From positions 496,001 to 560,000 of the forward strand of contig OY723269.1 of the NCBI GenBank assembly GCA_963210315.1: DNA of 64,000 bases, given 5' to 3'. Source of the stretch: Rhynchopus euleeides (Eukaryota > Euglenozoa > Diplonemea > Diplonemida > Diplonemidae). How positions within the stretch are numbered: position 1 is the first letter of the stretch; each line of letters begins with the position of its first letter. Below, one piece after another: positions 1 through 10,530 of the stretch. Position numbers and translations under genes: made by a program. Below the pieces are notes generated by a model. That model was not told where the DNA came from, searched no databases, and saw only the letters and a list, made by a program, of their open reading frames with translations.

Positions 1-2698
1 GTCGCCCGAACTCCGCTTGCCAGCACCTTTCTTGTCGGCCTGTGCGTTCTTCTCCTGCTTGTCGTTGTACAGCATCTCTCGTATCTTCTGCCGTCTTTCG
101 AGCTTGTCCTGCGTGGGGTGTGTGGGTGGGGTAGCACACCTAAAAAAAACACAGGTGGGTGGCAGGACGGGGCCTGTGGTGGCAGTCCACCTTCTCGGGT
201 AGAGCACGCAAACCTTTGACAATTATGGGTGTCAAACTGGCACCGAAGGATACAATTGTCAGACACATACCTGTTCCATGGCAGCCTCCCGCAGCTGCTG
301 CTCCTCGGATTCGCGCTCGGAGTCCACGAGGTCACGTTCATAGTCTGCTGTGCGCATCTCCTTTTCGATTGCATCGATCTCTCCACCTGCAACCTGTATC
401 GCTTCCAGCACGTCTCGATCGCCGTCCATCTGCAGCCGTGAGACCACCTGTCAGGTTAGCGTGTGTTGATCGCACGAAACTGCATCACACAGAAATATTC
501 GCCTGCAGAGCACACGGGCTGATGTGTGATGTATGTGGCAGGTGCCTCGCAGGATTGCATGTTTGATTTGCCGATGAGGACACATCACCCACAGGGCCAT
601 ACCTGGATCAGTGTTGCAAGGTGCTCAACGTCCGCGGGTGGGCGGAGCGCGCGCTTCAGGGCTGGTAGCATGATGCAGAGGCGCCGCCGCACAGAGCTGA
701 CACTGTCCTTCCCCAGCTCCAGCACGTGGTCGAGAAGGCGCTCCCGGAAGAACTTCCGTGAATAGTGATCCAGCGTGTGCACGCACACCTCGATGAAGGC
801 AAGCCGGTTCCAGTAAGATCTGTGCGAGAGCAGGGTAACCAGAGGCCGTGAGCAGAGGCGCAACCACTGATATCAGATCACAACACGCATCCCTCAAAAT
901 CGGTCGAGGGATCGTTCTACGGGCCCTTTTTGACTCCGAACAAATCCAGCCCAACTTTTAGCCATTTTCAGCTGCCCGACTCCTCAGATACTAACCGACT
1001 GCCGCGCCGTGCCTCCTCCTATCCCCCCCTCCCCACCCCTCCACCTCAAGGCTCTGCCCCAACATACTTTGACTTGGCGAACTCTGCTATCAGCCGGTTG
1101 AATATTTCCGCCTCAAGCCCGCTGCTCTGCAGCTTGCGGCAGAAGACGACAGTAATCTTCGCACACTGCGAGGTGAGGGCACGGGGCCCGTTGGAGAGCT
1201 GCTTCAGCAGCAGCGGGATGAATGTCCCCTGCAGCTGCCCTGCCGTGAAGTACTGCGGGAACGACAGCAGATGCGCGTTGAGAGTCTCAATCCGCGCGAC
1301 CGACGTGACAGACCGCTCCCAATACCGCACGATATGGGGCAGCACCTGCGAGAAGAAACGGTCCTTCTCCTCCTCCCCGGGCAGGGCAGACAGGAAGGAC
1401 CCAAACACGGTGCTGATGTTCACCATCAGGTAGTCCACCACCTTCAGGTCGGGGTCCTGAATCAGCGCCGCCACGATATGCCGGAACTGCGAGTAGGATT
1501 TGTGTCCGTAGATCTTGCAGATCTCGTGGAGCCCTGCCGCGACAGTCCTGCGGGTCTCTACGGAGTCATCCTCGCTGAGCGTCTTCAGCACGGGGAGGAC
1601 GTGCAGCGAGAACACCGGGGTCGGCACCGCCGCACACACCGCCGGCATGTTGTAGACACACCACCTCCGCACCGCCGGGTCGGGGTCCTGCCCGATCCCC
1701 GCAAAGAACCGGACGAAGAGAACTGCATCCTCCTCCCCCTGCTCGTGGATGACCTGCTTCACCGCCCATATATATTTCCCAAAGTTCTCGACAAGCGTGG
1801 AGTGAACCGCTGGCGGCGGGTTCCGGACGTACGATTTCACAACGGGGTATGCATGGGCCGTGCGGTACTGCGGGTCGAGGAAATCCATCAAATCCATCAG
1901 GGTGCAGAACGCGGTCTTCGCAACCTCGTCCTCCTCGTCGTTGAGCAGGTCGTGCAGCTCGCGCATCACCACCTCCTTTGTGACAGCCAGCCCCACGGTC
2001 CGCGCGAGCCGATTCAGGGTTGCACACATTGTCGACCTCACCGTCAGATCCGTATCCTGACACAGCGCCACCGCCTGGTCGATAAACTGCGAGATGAACT
2101 TCGCGTCATCCGGATATCGCTCGCAGAAGCCCCCGATCAGCCTGCAGCACAGCGTCCTGTCATACAGCGGCTCCGACAGCTGCCCCTTCTTGAGGGTCAC
2201 CTCGACGAGGCGGTCCTCCATCACGCTGAGGGGGAGGCTTTTGAGGAGGGCAACGTAGACGTCGCACCAGACATCCTGTATCCGGTCGTCCTTCAGCTGC
2301 AGCATCGTCTCCGCAAGGTCTATGATGTCGATTGTCGCCTCGGGCTCCAGGGAGGGGAGGGTCTGAACCAGCGCTTGAGCTGCGGTGATCTGCACTGCAA
2401 CTTCAAGCTGCCACATCGACTCTTGCAGCTCTGCGATGATTCGCTTCACCTCGGGCACGGTGCAGGCCGCTAAGCTGACGTGGAAGTGTGCCAGAGCTGT
2501 GGCTCGCTGGGTGTCGCTTCCGCGTTGCAGGAGGTAGATCGTCTTGTCGCATGGGCCCAGGCCCTTCTCCTCGATATGCCTATAGACATCCGCTTCGTGT
2601 TTGCAGGTCGCGCTCACCGCATTGAGCCCATCGAGACCCGGGAGCTCCTGGTCATAGAAGGGATCATCGGACAGACCCCCATGACGTGACTTCGGCAT
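1..2698 (-). CDS. HEAT-repeat phosphatase regulatory subunit, PPP4R1/PP2A-A type (four exons, 3' end off window)
   Basis: The protein is built of HEAT-like helical repeats and resembles the scaffold/regulatory A-type subunits of PP2A-family phosphatases, closest in my reading to PPP4R1, which positions the catalytic subunit. Exons on the minus strand are 2698-1068, 819-603, 447-271 and 108-1. Introns of 248, 155 and 162 bases have GTATGT, GTATGG and GTATGT donors and CAG acceptors, and the phases (2, 0, 0) join exactly. About 711 residues are visible. Residues 1-40 are acidic and unstructured-looking, repeats fill about 60-615, and after about 650 there is a charged Lys/Glu-rich coiled segment that runs off the left edge. 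HEAT signatures include DPDPAVRRWCVYNMPAV and DSVSSVRRRLCIMLPALKRAL. The start ATG at 2698 is the first in the frame. Family membership is fairly sure; PP4 versus PP2A assignment is not. Confidence 0.8.
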
Positions 2699-4451
2699 CC
2701 CTCTCCAAAGCGGCGTGCAGGCTGCCCCAAGCCGTGTGAGGTTGTGTCACGCACAGCCGCCCCAGAGGGGTGGGGGGTGCGGGTGGGGGTGGGCGGCTGA
2801 CACCCGCCACCCCGTTCCCCTCCCCCCCACCCCTGAGGGGGGAAAGGAAAAGGCCCCACCTCCTACCCTGCGCAACGCACGCACGCGCGAATATTTTTGG
2901 AGGGGGGGCAGGGTGCACCGGGGTGCACGCCCCGGCCGCGGTGCGCTATCCACTCTCCCTACACAAAATAAAGAGAAGGCGGCAGCAGCAGCAGCACCAC
3001 CACAGGAGGCCCCACGCCCCTGTTGCTTCACCCCCACCCCTTCCCCTTCCCCCCCTGGGAGGGGGGAGGGGAAGGAAGGAAGCCGAGTCCGCAATGCAGA
3101 TGCAAGAAGGGACGCGCCCAGGCAAAAGAACCCGGGCCTCAGGCCAGTCGGGAGGCAATGTAGGGAGATACGGTTGAAACCGTGGGTGGGGGTGTGGGGT
3201 GTTGTGTGGCTGTATAGGGCAGGGGTGGGTGGTGGGTGGTTCGTGGCTGTGTTCCGAGGGAGGGTGGGGAGGGGGGGAGGGTTTAAAATAGAAGTCGAGG
3301 GAAGCACAAGGGTGATATCCCTTCACTCGTTATGCAGGTTGTGTCTGAGATCCAGTGTTAGTCTCGGCCTGTGTTGCGCCGAGGGTGTCTTTTGTGAAAA
3401 TACCGTCTACACGCACGGAAAGTGATCCCGCAGAGGCCGCTGGATGGGACCTAAACAAAAAGATAAGGCTTTTGTTTGTGCGCCAAATCCGGGCAAAATC
3501 GTACTCCTTTCGCTTTATTATAGACACCCTGTCCAGCAACTGTGGGAGAACAGTTCCGGACTACTTTTTGTTGAGCGCGCACTTGCTGTCTCAAGGCTGT
3601 GTAGAGGCCCTGTGAAGTGGCATGAGGTGCTAATCCAAAGCTTCAGTCGTACGATTTCCTTCGTTACTTCGCGACTTCGCTACGCTTCGTCGCTCGTAAC
3701 TAGTAAAAACAAAAGCAACTCCGCAGCCTGATGAGGAGGTTAAATTTGTTTCCCAGAAGCGCTGCCTACTATCTTTTTGACACTGACAGGAGCCCTGTTG
3801 CAGTATATAATATATGGTAGGCCATGGTCGGGCAGATCCGAGCAGACCAAAAGCATGATGTGTGGGTGTTGCTGCAGCATCGCTGCAAAATGTCACAGAG
3901 AAGGGAGGGCTGGGGGAACCCGTCTCACTGGCGACTGGGGCATATAAAAGATACCCCGGTTTCTGTTGCCTGCACATCGACAGACGACGTCCCCTCCCCC
4001 AGTTGGGCAGCGGGCACTGATGGCGCACGGATGATAGACTTGCAATGATGACCAGCCAACCGAGGCTGGTGTACGTAGAGAGGCTAGGGAAAAAGGAAAA
4101 CATCTGCAAGACCCGGGCAGAGAGAGAGAGAGGGGGGGAGAGAAAGGATACAGAAGAAGGATGGCCCAATCGCCCATCGCCCCTCGCCATCCCCCCACCC
4201 CACACCCAGCGCTATTGAGGCGCTTCAGGGGGATGCCACACACATCATCACACATCGTCAAAACGGGAAGGGAATGGGCCGGATCGGAAAAGAGAACTTT
4301 TTTGACGCAAAAAATGCATCCAATAATAAACGCCCCCTCCCTCCCCCCCCTCTCAAGCTCGGGGGATGGGCGCAGCCTGATCGCGACATACATCTCCATC
4401 CATCCCCCCCTCTCTCAACCACACACCCCCCCGTCCCCCCCCAACCCCACC
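2699..4451. other. Intergenic, low-complexity
   Basis: No gene is evident. The stretch holds G- and C-rich runs, a short stretch at about 3280-3370 that recurs degenerately near 23.6, 24.2 and 48.6 kb (common words ATGCAGGTTGTGTCTGAGAT and CCTTCACTCG), and a segment at 3650-3715 with TTACGAGCGACGAAG on the minus strand that is matched near 40985. Overlapping ORFs are G/C-run shadows on both strands. Confidence 0.5.
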
Positions 4452-4951
4452 CACGGTGGGATCTTGTAAATTTTACATGTATAACTACAAGTATATACAT
4501 GTATTATACATGTATAATACTTGCATGTCAACTATTACACATGTATAATACATGTATATGCCTGAAATATACATGTAAAATACATGTATATCAAGTAAAA
4601 ATACAAGTATAATACTTGCATGTCAACTATTATACATGTATTTTTACTTGATATACATGTATTTTACATGTATATTTCAGGCATATACATGTATTTTACA
4701 TGTATAATACTTGTCATGCAAGTATTATACATGTAAAATACTTGCATGACAAGTAAAATACTTGCATGCAAGTAAAATACATGTATTTTACTTGCATGCA
4801 AGTATTTTACTTGTCATGCAAGTATTATACATGTATTTTACTTGTCATGCAAGTATTTTACATGTATAATACTTGCATGACAAGTATTATACATGTAAAA
4901 TACATGTAAATGCCTGAAATATACATGTAAAATTTACAAGATCCCACCGTG
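4452..4951. mobile_element. AT-rich foldback element with terminal inverted repeats
   Basis: A 500-base AT-rich island in GC-rich DNA begins CACGGTGGGATCTTGTAAAT and ends with the exact reverse complement. The inside is almost entirely made of short self-complementary words (TACATGTA, TTGCATGCAA, TATACATG) in mirror order, so either strand can fold back along its whole length. It has no ORF. It is most like a non-autonomous foldback/MITE-type DNA element. The target duplication cannot be read because both flanks are C-rich. Confidence 0.7.
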
Positions 4952-5308
4952 CCCCCACCCACTGCTCGCACCTTTTTTGCGAGGCGCGTATTGTTTGAGA
5001 CGATCCCTCCTGAGGGCAAGGCAGGGCCTAAATCTACATCCGCCCTCCTGATCTAATCCCAGGCTGCCCGAGCGGGCGCCTCTGGTTGGTGCCGCGTCGC
5101 TGCTGCTGCTGCTGCTGCGACGGCTTGCCCGCCTGCAGCTTTTTTGCGTTGGGACTGGAGACACGCCAGCCCCCCCACCCATGGGACTGCCGCGCCATTT
5201 TGGAAACGCGCGTCTGAAGCCCCAGGGGGGGCCCCCCTCCCCCACACGCCTTGTGAGGTGGGTCGGGGGCACACTATAGCGCAGGTATGGGTTTATGGTG
5301 GTGAATCA
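4952..5308. other. Intergenic, GC-rich, with a short GCT repeat
   Basis: No gene is seen. A CTG/GCT trinucleotide run of about six units lies near 5099-5118. The rest is C- and G-rich spacer downstream of the minus-strand gene at 5309. Confidence 0.5.
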
Positions 5309-6104
5309 TCAGAACTCCGGCTTGCTTGCCTTCAGCTCGTCCAACTCCTTCCGGTACTGCTTGCCTTCGATCTTCTTGTGAATGCGGCGGGCCATGGAGA
5401 TCTTAGCGTCCTTCTGGGAGCGCTGCTGGTAGGCTGTTCCGCGCATCTGCTTCTTCTCCTGTGCATCGGGGTAGGGTGGTTTGGGTGGTTGCTTAGCCTT
5501 TGTGCTCTCAAGATCAACACAGCGCTTCACAACAAAGCACAAACAGATCAGGCGGTGTTTTACTGTGCTCCGAAAAAAACCCACCAGCCCCCTCTACAAA
5601 GAAATACCAGGGAGGAGACGGTGCTGTTCGTGCGCCATGAATCTGGGCAAAATCGTTTTAAAAAAAATCGCAACTCCACAGCACTCGATGCGGAGGTTTG
5701 ATTCTTTGTTGCCGTTTCCCAATAAGCGCTGCCCCCTCCCCGCTTTAGTTTGACACCCCCCCCGATAGCCAAAAGGGTGCACTCCCATTCGATCCCCAGC
5801 AATCAAGGGCCTATACCTTGCGCACGGCCTGCCGGCGCGTCAGCTGCCGCACCTTCTCCCGCTGCACGGGGGTCATGCGGAGGCCTCCACCTGTGGTGAC
5901 GGACCCGATGTCTGTCCAGTCCGGGTCAGCCGCATCCCCCTCAGCCTCAGCCACCTCCGCTGCGCGCGACTTGCCCTCCTCGATCTTCGCCGTGAGGCGC
6001 TCCTCCTTCTTCTTCATCATCTTCCGCTTCTTCGTGTCGGTGCGCGCAAGGCGTGCCTTCTTACGCCCGTTCTGCTTCGCGAACCCCTTCTTCGACTTTG
6101 CCAT
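5309..6104 (-). CDS. Small lysine/arginine-rich protein of unknown function (two exons)
   Basis: Exon 1 is 6104-5817, followed by a donor GTATAG. Exon 2 most likely starts at 5524 after an AAG acceptor with a T-rich tract and ends with a stop at 5309, giving about 167 residues in phase 0. An alternative acceptor about 11 bases inside would also keep the frame. Residues 1-45 are very basic (start MAKSKKGFAKQNGRKKARLA), residues 45-75 are acidic and Ala-rich, and the second exon is charged and likely helical (ARRIHKKIEGKQYRKELDEL). Such composition suggests a nucleolar or RNA/chromatin-associated protein, but I do not recognise a family. An AAG lies just before the start ATG and could be a trans-splice acceptor. 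The open frames on both sides of a well-formed donor and a shared amino-acid style make coding likely. Confidence 0.55.
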
Positions 6105-6749
6105 CCTTCACAACGCAGCCACCAAGCAGGGTGCAGCCCCTCTTCACCCCTTGCCCCTGTCAGGAAGGACGCACTCTGCAGCCCTGCCTAGCAAGGGCAC
6201 TACAAGAGTGATGTGTGTATGCTCTGTTGGAGAGGTGCGGTTAATTGTGTGTGGTGATTCGGCAAACATGATCATGTGTGTATGAAAAATCGTAGCAAAC
6301 GTGATTCCTTCTTCCTTAATGATGCGTTGGCGCCTCCACCACCCGCAGGGGTGGGGGGTGTGGTGTGCAAGGGGGACTCACGTTGGCGAACGGCTCACCT
6401 TTTCCTTCCCCCTGCTGCACGCTCTGTGCAGCACCCCCCCCCCTCCCCCATGCGCCTTTCTTATTGAACACGGCGTGTGTCGGCGGCAGAAGCTCTAGCT
6501 TGCCCTTAAGGGGGTCTGAGAGGCTGCCTTCCGATTTGCAGAATAACATCATCAGTGCCAACATTTATCAGTGTGGTGTTTTGCTCCCCCCCCCCCCCTT
6601 CCCCCTGCCGAAAGCGGCTTCTTTAGGTAGGCGATAGGTGGTGAAGGGGCCGCGCCGAGTCAGCTCAGATGCAGGCCCGTCCAACTGTCTGAATTCGGGG
6701 GGGGGGGGGGGGGGGGGCAGGCCTGTCGCTAACTTTTCGATTTTGGAGA
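6105..6749. other. Intergenic, low-complexity, with a 21-G run
   Basis: No gene is seen. A run of 21 G lies at 6697-6717, and C-rich runs lie near 6430 and 6590. Confidence 0.5.
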
Positions 6750-7527
6750 TTTGGTGGGTTGACGCTCCTGTTTTGGGGGGGGATCAGGGGGGAAAACACT
6801 AGGGGTCAATTTTTCTCGCGCGCGCTCGTGTTGTTGCCAAATTTTCCGATCGGTGGACCACTAGGTGGGCACGGTGTGAGGCGCTGGGTTCCTTCCGTGG
6901 TTCCTCTCCCGCTCGCGCCGTCGGGTGCCGGAGGAAACCAAAAAATGGCTTTCGGGACCATGATTTCGACGCTGCCCCCTGATATGTCACGGCCGTCAAA
7001 GCGCAAGGACTTGGTTACTAGACGGGCACGCGAGATGGGGGGTCTGGGGGGCAGAGCCCCCCAGCCGCCGGAGGCCACGGTAGTGAGCATCTGTTCATTG
7101 TGGGCGTACAGATTCTGTGTGAGTTGGCTGCGTCCTCCTGAGGCTACTGGAGTGGTTGGATTCCCTGACCCGGTGGGAATCGAATGACTTGAGTACGAGA
7201 CATACGCCACAGGGGGGTCTGGGGGGCGGAGCCCCCAGCCGCCGGAGGCCACGGTAGTGAGCATCTGTTCCTGCAAAACCATACTCTCTTCGACGTCGAC
7301 CCAGTGAAAGTGGGTTGACGCTTGGTCGACGCTTGGTGAGCGTCGACCCAGTGTAATAAATGGGTTGACGCTTGGTCCAGGCTTGAATGGCAACCCAGTT
7401 CCACGAGGTCGACGCTCCAAGCCTCGACCAAGCGTCCACCCAGTCCACTGGGTCGACGCTGGGTCGACGCTTTTTTATGGGGGGGGAAACCCAAAATCAC
7501 TGGGTCGACGGTCGACGCTTAGCGACA
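6750..7527. repeat. Composite repeat block: ~165-bp GC-hairpin dimer plus GTCGAC-rich array
   Basis: Two minus-oriented copies of the dispersed GC-hairpin unit lie at about 7036-7096 and 7201-7266, roughly 165 bases apart. Each carries TGGCCTCCGGCGGCTGGGGG on the reverse strand. From 7284 to 7525 follows an irregular array of words such as GGGTTGACGCTTGG and GGGTCGACGC in both orientations, containing many SalI-type GTCGAC palindromes. A GGGTTGACGCT copy also stands at about 6755 on the left. No ORF in this block looks coding. Confidence 0.6.
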
Positions 7528-7800
7528 TGCCTGGGGGGGGGGGATCACACGCAGCAAAAAAAAAGCCCACTGTGGGTCACAAAACACCAGGTCACATCGT
7601 ATCGCATCGCATCGCGGCAGAAACAGGCACGGGGCCTGTGCCACCAGCAGACCAACCCAACCCCACCGATCTCTAGAAATCTGACACACAGCGACATCAC
7701 CCCACCCCCGACAGACACAGTTGCACAGGGGGGGGGGTGCGGGGGTGTGGGGGGGGGGGGGGAAAGGAGACGGGAGAAGAGGGGGGGGGGTGTGGCAGGC
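7528..7800. other. Low-complexity G-rich spacer
   Basis: It contains long G runs at 7727-7790 and nothing recognisable otherwise. Confidence 0.4.
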
Positions 7801-7804
7801 TGTG

Positions 7805-8425
7805 TAATAATAGGTATTTATTCAAGGGAAATAAAGTGACTTTATTTCACGGCTGGGGGTGTTTTGCACGAGTGGGTGTATTTCCCGAGCGAAGCGAGGG
7901 AAATACGGCCTCGAGTGCAAAACACCCCCAGTGAGTGAAATTACGTCCTTTATTTGCCTTGGATACATGATTTTTATTAGTACGGATGATTTCACTTTAT
8001 TACGGTGTGAGTGCAGGTGGGGCTGCGCGATGTCCCCCATCTCGATGTTAATCATGATTGGCTGAGTAAACTGCTGCGGCTGCGTTGAGGGTGGTGGGTT
8101 CTCGAAGAGCTTGTGGGTCTGCGTCCGCGCCACCCCCACTCCCTCCTCGTCAATGTATCGGCCATCGAGGTCTTGTGGCTCTGGATGCTTCTCGCATACA
8201 CATTGACCATGATAAGCTGCTTCCACCCGAGGTGCTTTCGAATTTGCGACGTGGAGACGTCAAAGAGGGTCGCTGTGTGGGCAAATATAAAGAATCCCAC
8301 CAGGGAAATAAAGTGATTCCCTAGGGAAATAAAGTCACTTTATTTTCCTCTTTATTGTCCCACTTCACTACACTACTGAAGTGATAAAGTAATAAAGTGA
8401 AATCTTCCTACTAATAAAAGAAAAA
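7805..8425. mobile_element. Foldback-type element with AATAAAGTGA words and a GAGCGAAGCGAG centre
   Basis: The left part (about 7830-7955) is an imperfect inverted repeat. TTCACgGCTGGGGGTGTTTT is answered by its complement, and the motif CCCGAGCGAAGCGAGGG sits exactly at the centre (7884-7900). AATAAAGTGA-type words recur at both margins (about 7815-7845 and 8300-8400), giving loosely inverted ends. The middle has no convincing coding capacity. The outer limits are approximate. Confidence 0.5.
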
Positions 8426-8955
8426 ACCCCCCCCCTGGGTTTTCGAATGCTTCCCAAACCCATATCTGGTTATCACACCAAAAAAAAAGGAAGGGCAGCG
8501 GCATTTGTTGAACGATTTGAACGATGCTTTGTTTTTTTTGGTCGTGTCGCTACAACAGCGACTGTATTTTCCTTTTTTTTCGGTGGAAATTCTTTCACCC
8601 CCCCCCCACCCCACCACCCTCCCCCTACCCCCAGTTCTAGCTTTGGGAGACGAACACACCACCACCACCACCCCACCCCACCCCCTCGCCATCTCCTTCA
8701 AAACCCTCAAACCCCCAAAAGGCTCGTGCTCGTTTGCATTTCCGGAGCCACTCGACTCTTCTTCCTCACCCTCCCCTCGGCCCACCACAAAATCTTATTT
8801 CACAGCACAAGCCCGCGGGAACACACCCAAACGTGTCTCAGGGATCGGGGAGGCTGAGGCGGAGCGGGGGGGCGGCGGCGGGGCTGGGGACCTTGACGCT
8901 GGACCTTCATATCCCCTCCCCTCCCACCTCCCCTTCACCCAGGCATCCCCTGCCC
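8426..8955. other. Spacer 3' of the kinase gene, low-complexity
   Basis: It is C-rich with A/T runs and contains one copy of the recurrent word TTGAACGATTTGAACGAT at about 8508. No gene is seen. Confidence 0.4.
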
Positions 8956-10434
8956 TCAGCTACGCTCATAGGTCGGCTCATCCACAGATGCACGGAACAT
9001 GCGGCTCCGATTCTCATCGCGACGCTTGTTCCTCAGAGAGGTCTCAAAGGTAGACTTCAGGCTGCGTCCAAGGTGAAGGTATGCATCCGTCCCATGCCCT
9101 TCGATAGAGAGGAGGCGGAGGTCACCGTCGAAGTGCTGTGCGTAGAGCCTGCTGATGGGGAGGCCGTAACCGAACCCTGCGAGCGGGGTCTTCTTCGTCT
9201 GTGCCGCTGCGGGGGACGAGTCGTCCATCATTTCAAACTGCGACACCTTCGCCGTGGTGTACATGTAGGACATCACCTTCTCCATGTTAAGGCGGGGGAT
9301 ACCACCACCCTGGTCCGACACCCTCACGCTGACATCCTCCAGGCTCGCATCGTCGCAAACCGTCACCTCCACCGGAGGTGTCTCGCTGCAGTTATACCGA
9401 TGCCCGTCCATGCCGTGCGCCTCCACTGTCGCCCTGAGGCTGTTCTTCAACAGCTCGAACAGGATGTAGTGCAGGTGTGCCGGGATGTGGGGGATGAGGA
9501 CACGGTCCCCAGCGTGCCTCTTCAGAATAATCTCCGGGTGTGATCCGTATTGGTCTTCGCAGATCGCCTCCGCCTCCTCGATGGCCCCCTTGCAGACCTG
9601 GTAGATGTCTGTCTTCCGGCAGACCAACCCGATGTAATTCTCTGCCCCCTTCCGCGGGGGGCGCTTCTTTGCTGCCGCCATGCTGATGTGCTGGCGGATC
9701 AGGAACCCGGCGGAAATCCTCCCCGCGTAGTACATATCGAGCGCCTCCTGCAGCTCCGGAAACTCCGACACGATCAGGTCGTTCACCTTCTCCCACTCCT
9801 GTTTCTTATCCTTGATCTTCACCTTCATATGCAGGAGGTCCTTCTTCAGCTCGTACAACCCCTTCCCGAGCGTCACAATAGACTCCTGATACCTCCTGTG
9901 TATTTTCCGGAGCAGCTGTGTGAACTGTTCTTCCCTTTCGGGGGAATCGGGGCGCTCGGCCTGAGTCAGCAGCTGGAATTCCTCCAGGAGCCACTCCTTC
10001 ACCATGCGTGTGGAGGGCATTGTGACAAAGCCGTGTGGGAGGGACGACAGCTGCTGGATGGCAATCGCGGTCCGGATGGGGAGCTCGCGGTGGAGGAAGA
10101 GATGGGTCTTGTAGTCCTCCTGCCTGCAGTACTCCACCAGGTCGACAAGGTTCAGCGGCGTGATGTCCTTGCTCGCGACAAAATCGATGCTGTCCTGCAG
10201 GACGCGCGTCGTCTTGATGTCCTCAATCATCGTCACCAAATCCTTCTTCTCCTTCGTCAGCGTCTGTATCTGAGACCTCAGCGCCTCCAGCCCCCCTGGC
10301 GCAACCTTCTTCTCCGCCCCTTCAGCAGGCGATGCGCTGTGGTTCCATCTCGCCTGCCTGCGTGCAGGGCGCACGGCTGCTGCCCCCCTCACCACGGCAG
10401 AGGCAAACACCGACGGCACTTGCATTGACAGCAT
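8956..10434 (-). CDS. Mitochondrial PDK/BCKDK-type protein kinase
   Basis: This is a GHKL-fold mitochondrial kinase of the pyruvate dehydrogenase kinase / branched-chain ketoacid dehydrogenase kinase family, which phosphorylates the E1 subunit and switches the complex off. The frame is open from 10530, but I prefer the ATG at 10434, which gives 492 residues and a typical presequence (Arg/Ala-rich, no acidic residues in the first 36). An all-helical regulatory domain spans about 50-240. The ATP-binding motifs are the N-box FELLKNSLRAT (about 326-336), the G1-box DQGGGIP (374-380) and the G2-box GFGYGLPISR (420-429), followed by GTDAYL. No intron is needed. The C-terminal DW motif of animal PDKs is not seen; the end is Arg- and Glu-rich. 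PDK versus BCKDK cannot be settled here. A CAG stands about 13 bases before the ATG. Confidence 0.88.
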   Translation of the reverse strand: MLSMQVPSVFASAVVRGAAAVRPARRQARWNHSASPAEGAEKKVAPGGLEALRSQIQTLTKEKKDLVTMIEDIKTTRVLQDSIDFVASKDITPLNLVDLVEYCRQEDYKTHLFLHRELPIRTAIAIQQLSSLPHGFVTMPSTRMVKEWLLEEFQLLTQAERPDSPEREEQFTQLLRKIHRRYQESIVTLGKGLYELKKDLLHMKVKIKDKKQEWEKVNDLIVSEFPELQEALDMYYAGRISAGFLIRQHISMAAAKKRPPRKGAENYIGLVCRKTDIYQVCKGAIEEAEAICEDQYGSHPEIILKRHAGDRVLIPHIPAHLHYILFELLKNSLRATVEAHGMDGHRYNCSETPPVEVTVCDDASLEDVSVRVSDQGGGIPRLNMEKVMSYMYTTAKVSQFEMMDDSSPAAAQTKKTPLAGFGYGLPISRLYAQHFDGDLRLLSIEGHGTDAYLHLGRSLKSTFETSLRNKRRDENRSRMFRASVDEPTYERS

Positions 10435-10530
10435 CGTGCCTCCGCCCCTGCGCAGCAGTCGCGGGGAGAGGGGGGAGGGGTGCGGGCGTGTGTGAGTGAG
10501 GGGGTTCACCGCCGCCGCCCCCCCGTTCAC

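Noticed and set aside
1271-2473. 400-codon plus-strand ORF
   Set aside because: It is the antisense shadow of exon 1 of the HEAT-repeat gene.
10435-10530. N-terminal extension of the kinase to 10530
   Set aside because: The extra 32 codons are Pro/His/Arg-rich, begin in C-rich spacer and precede a much better mitochondrial presequence starting at the ATG at 10434.
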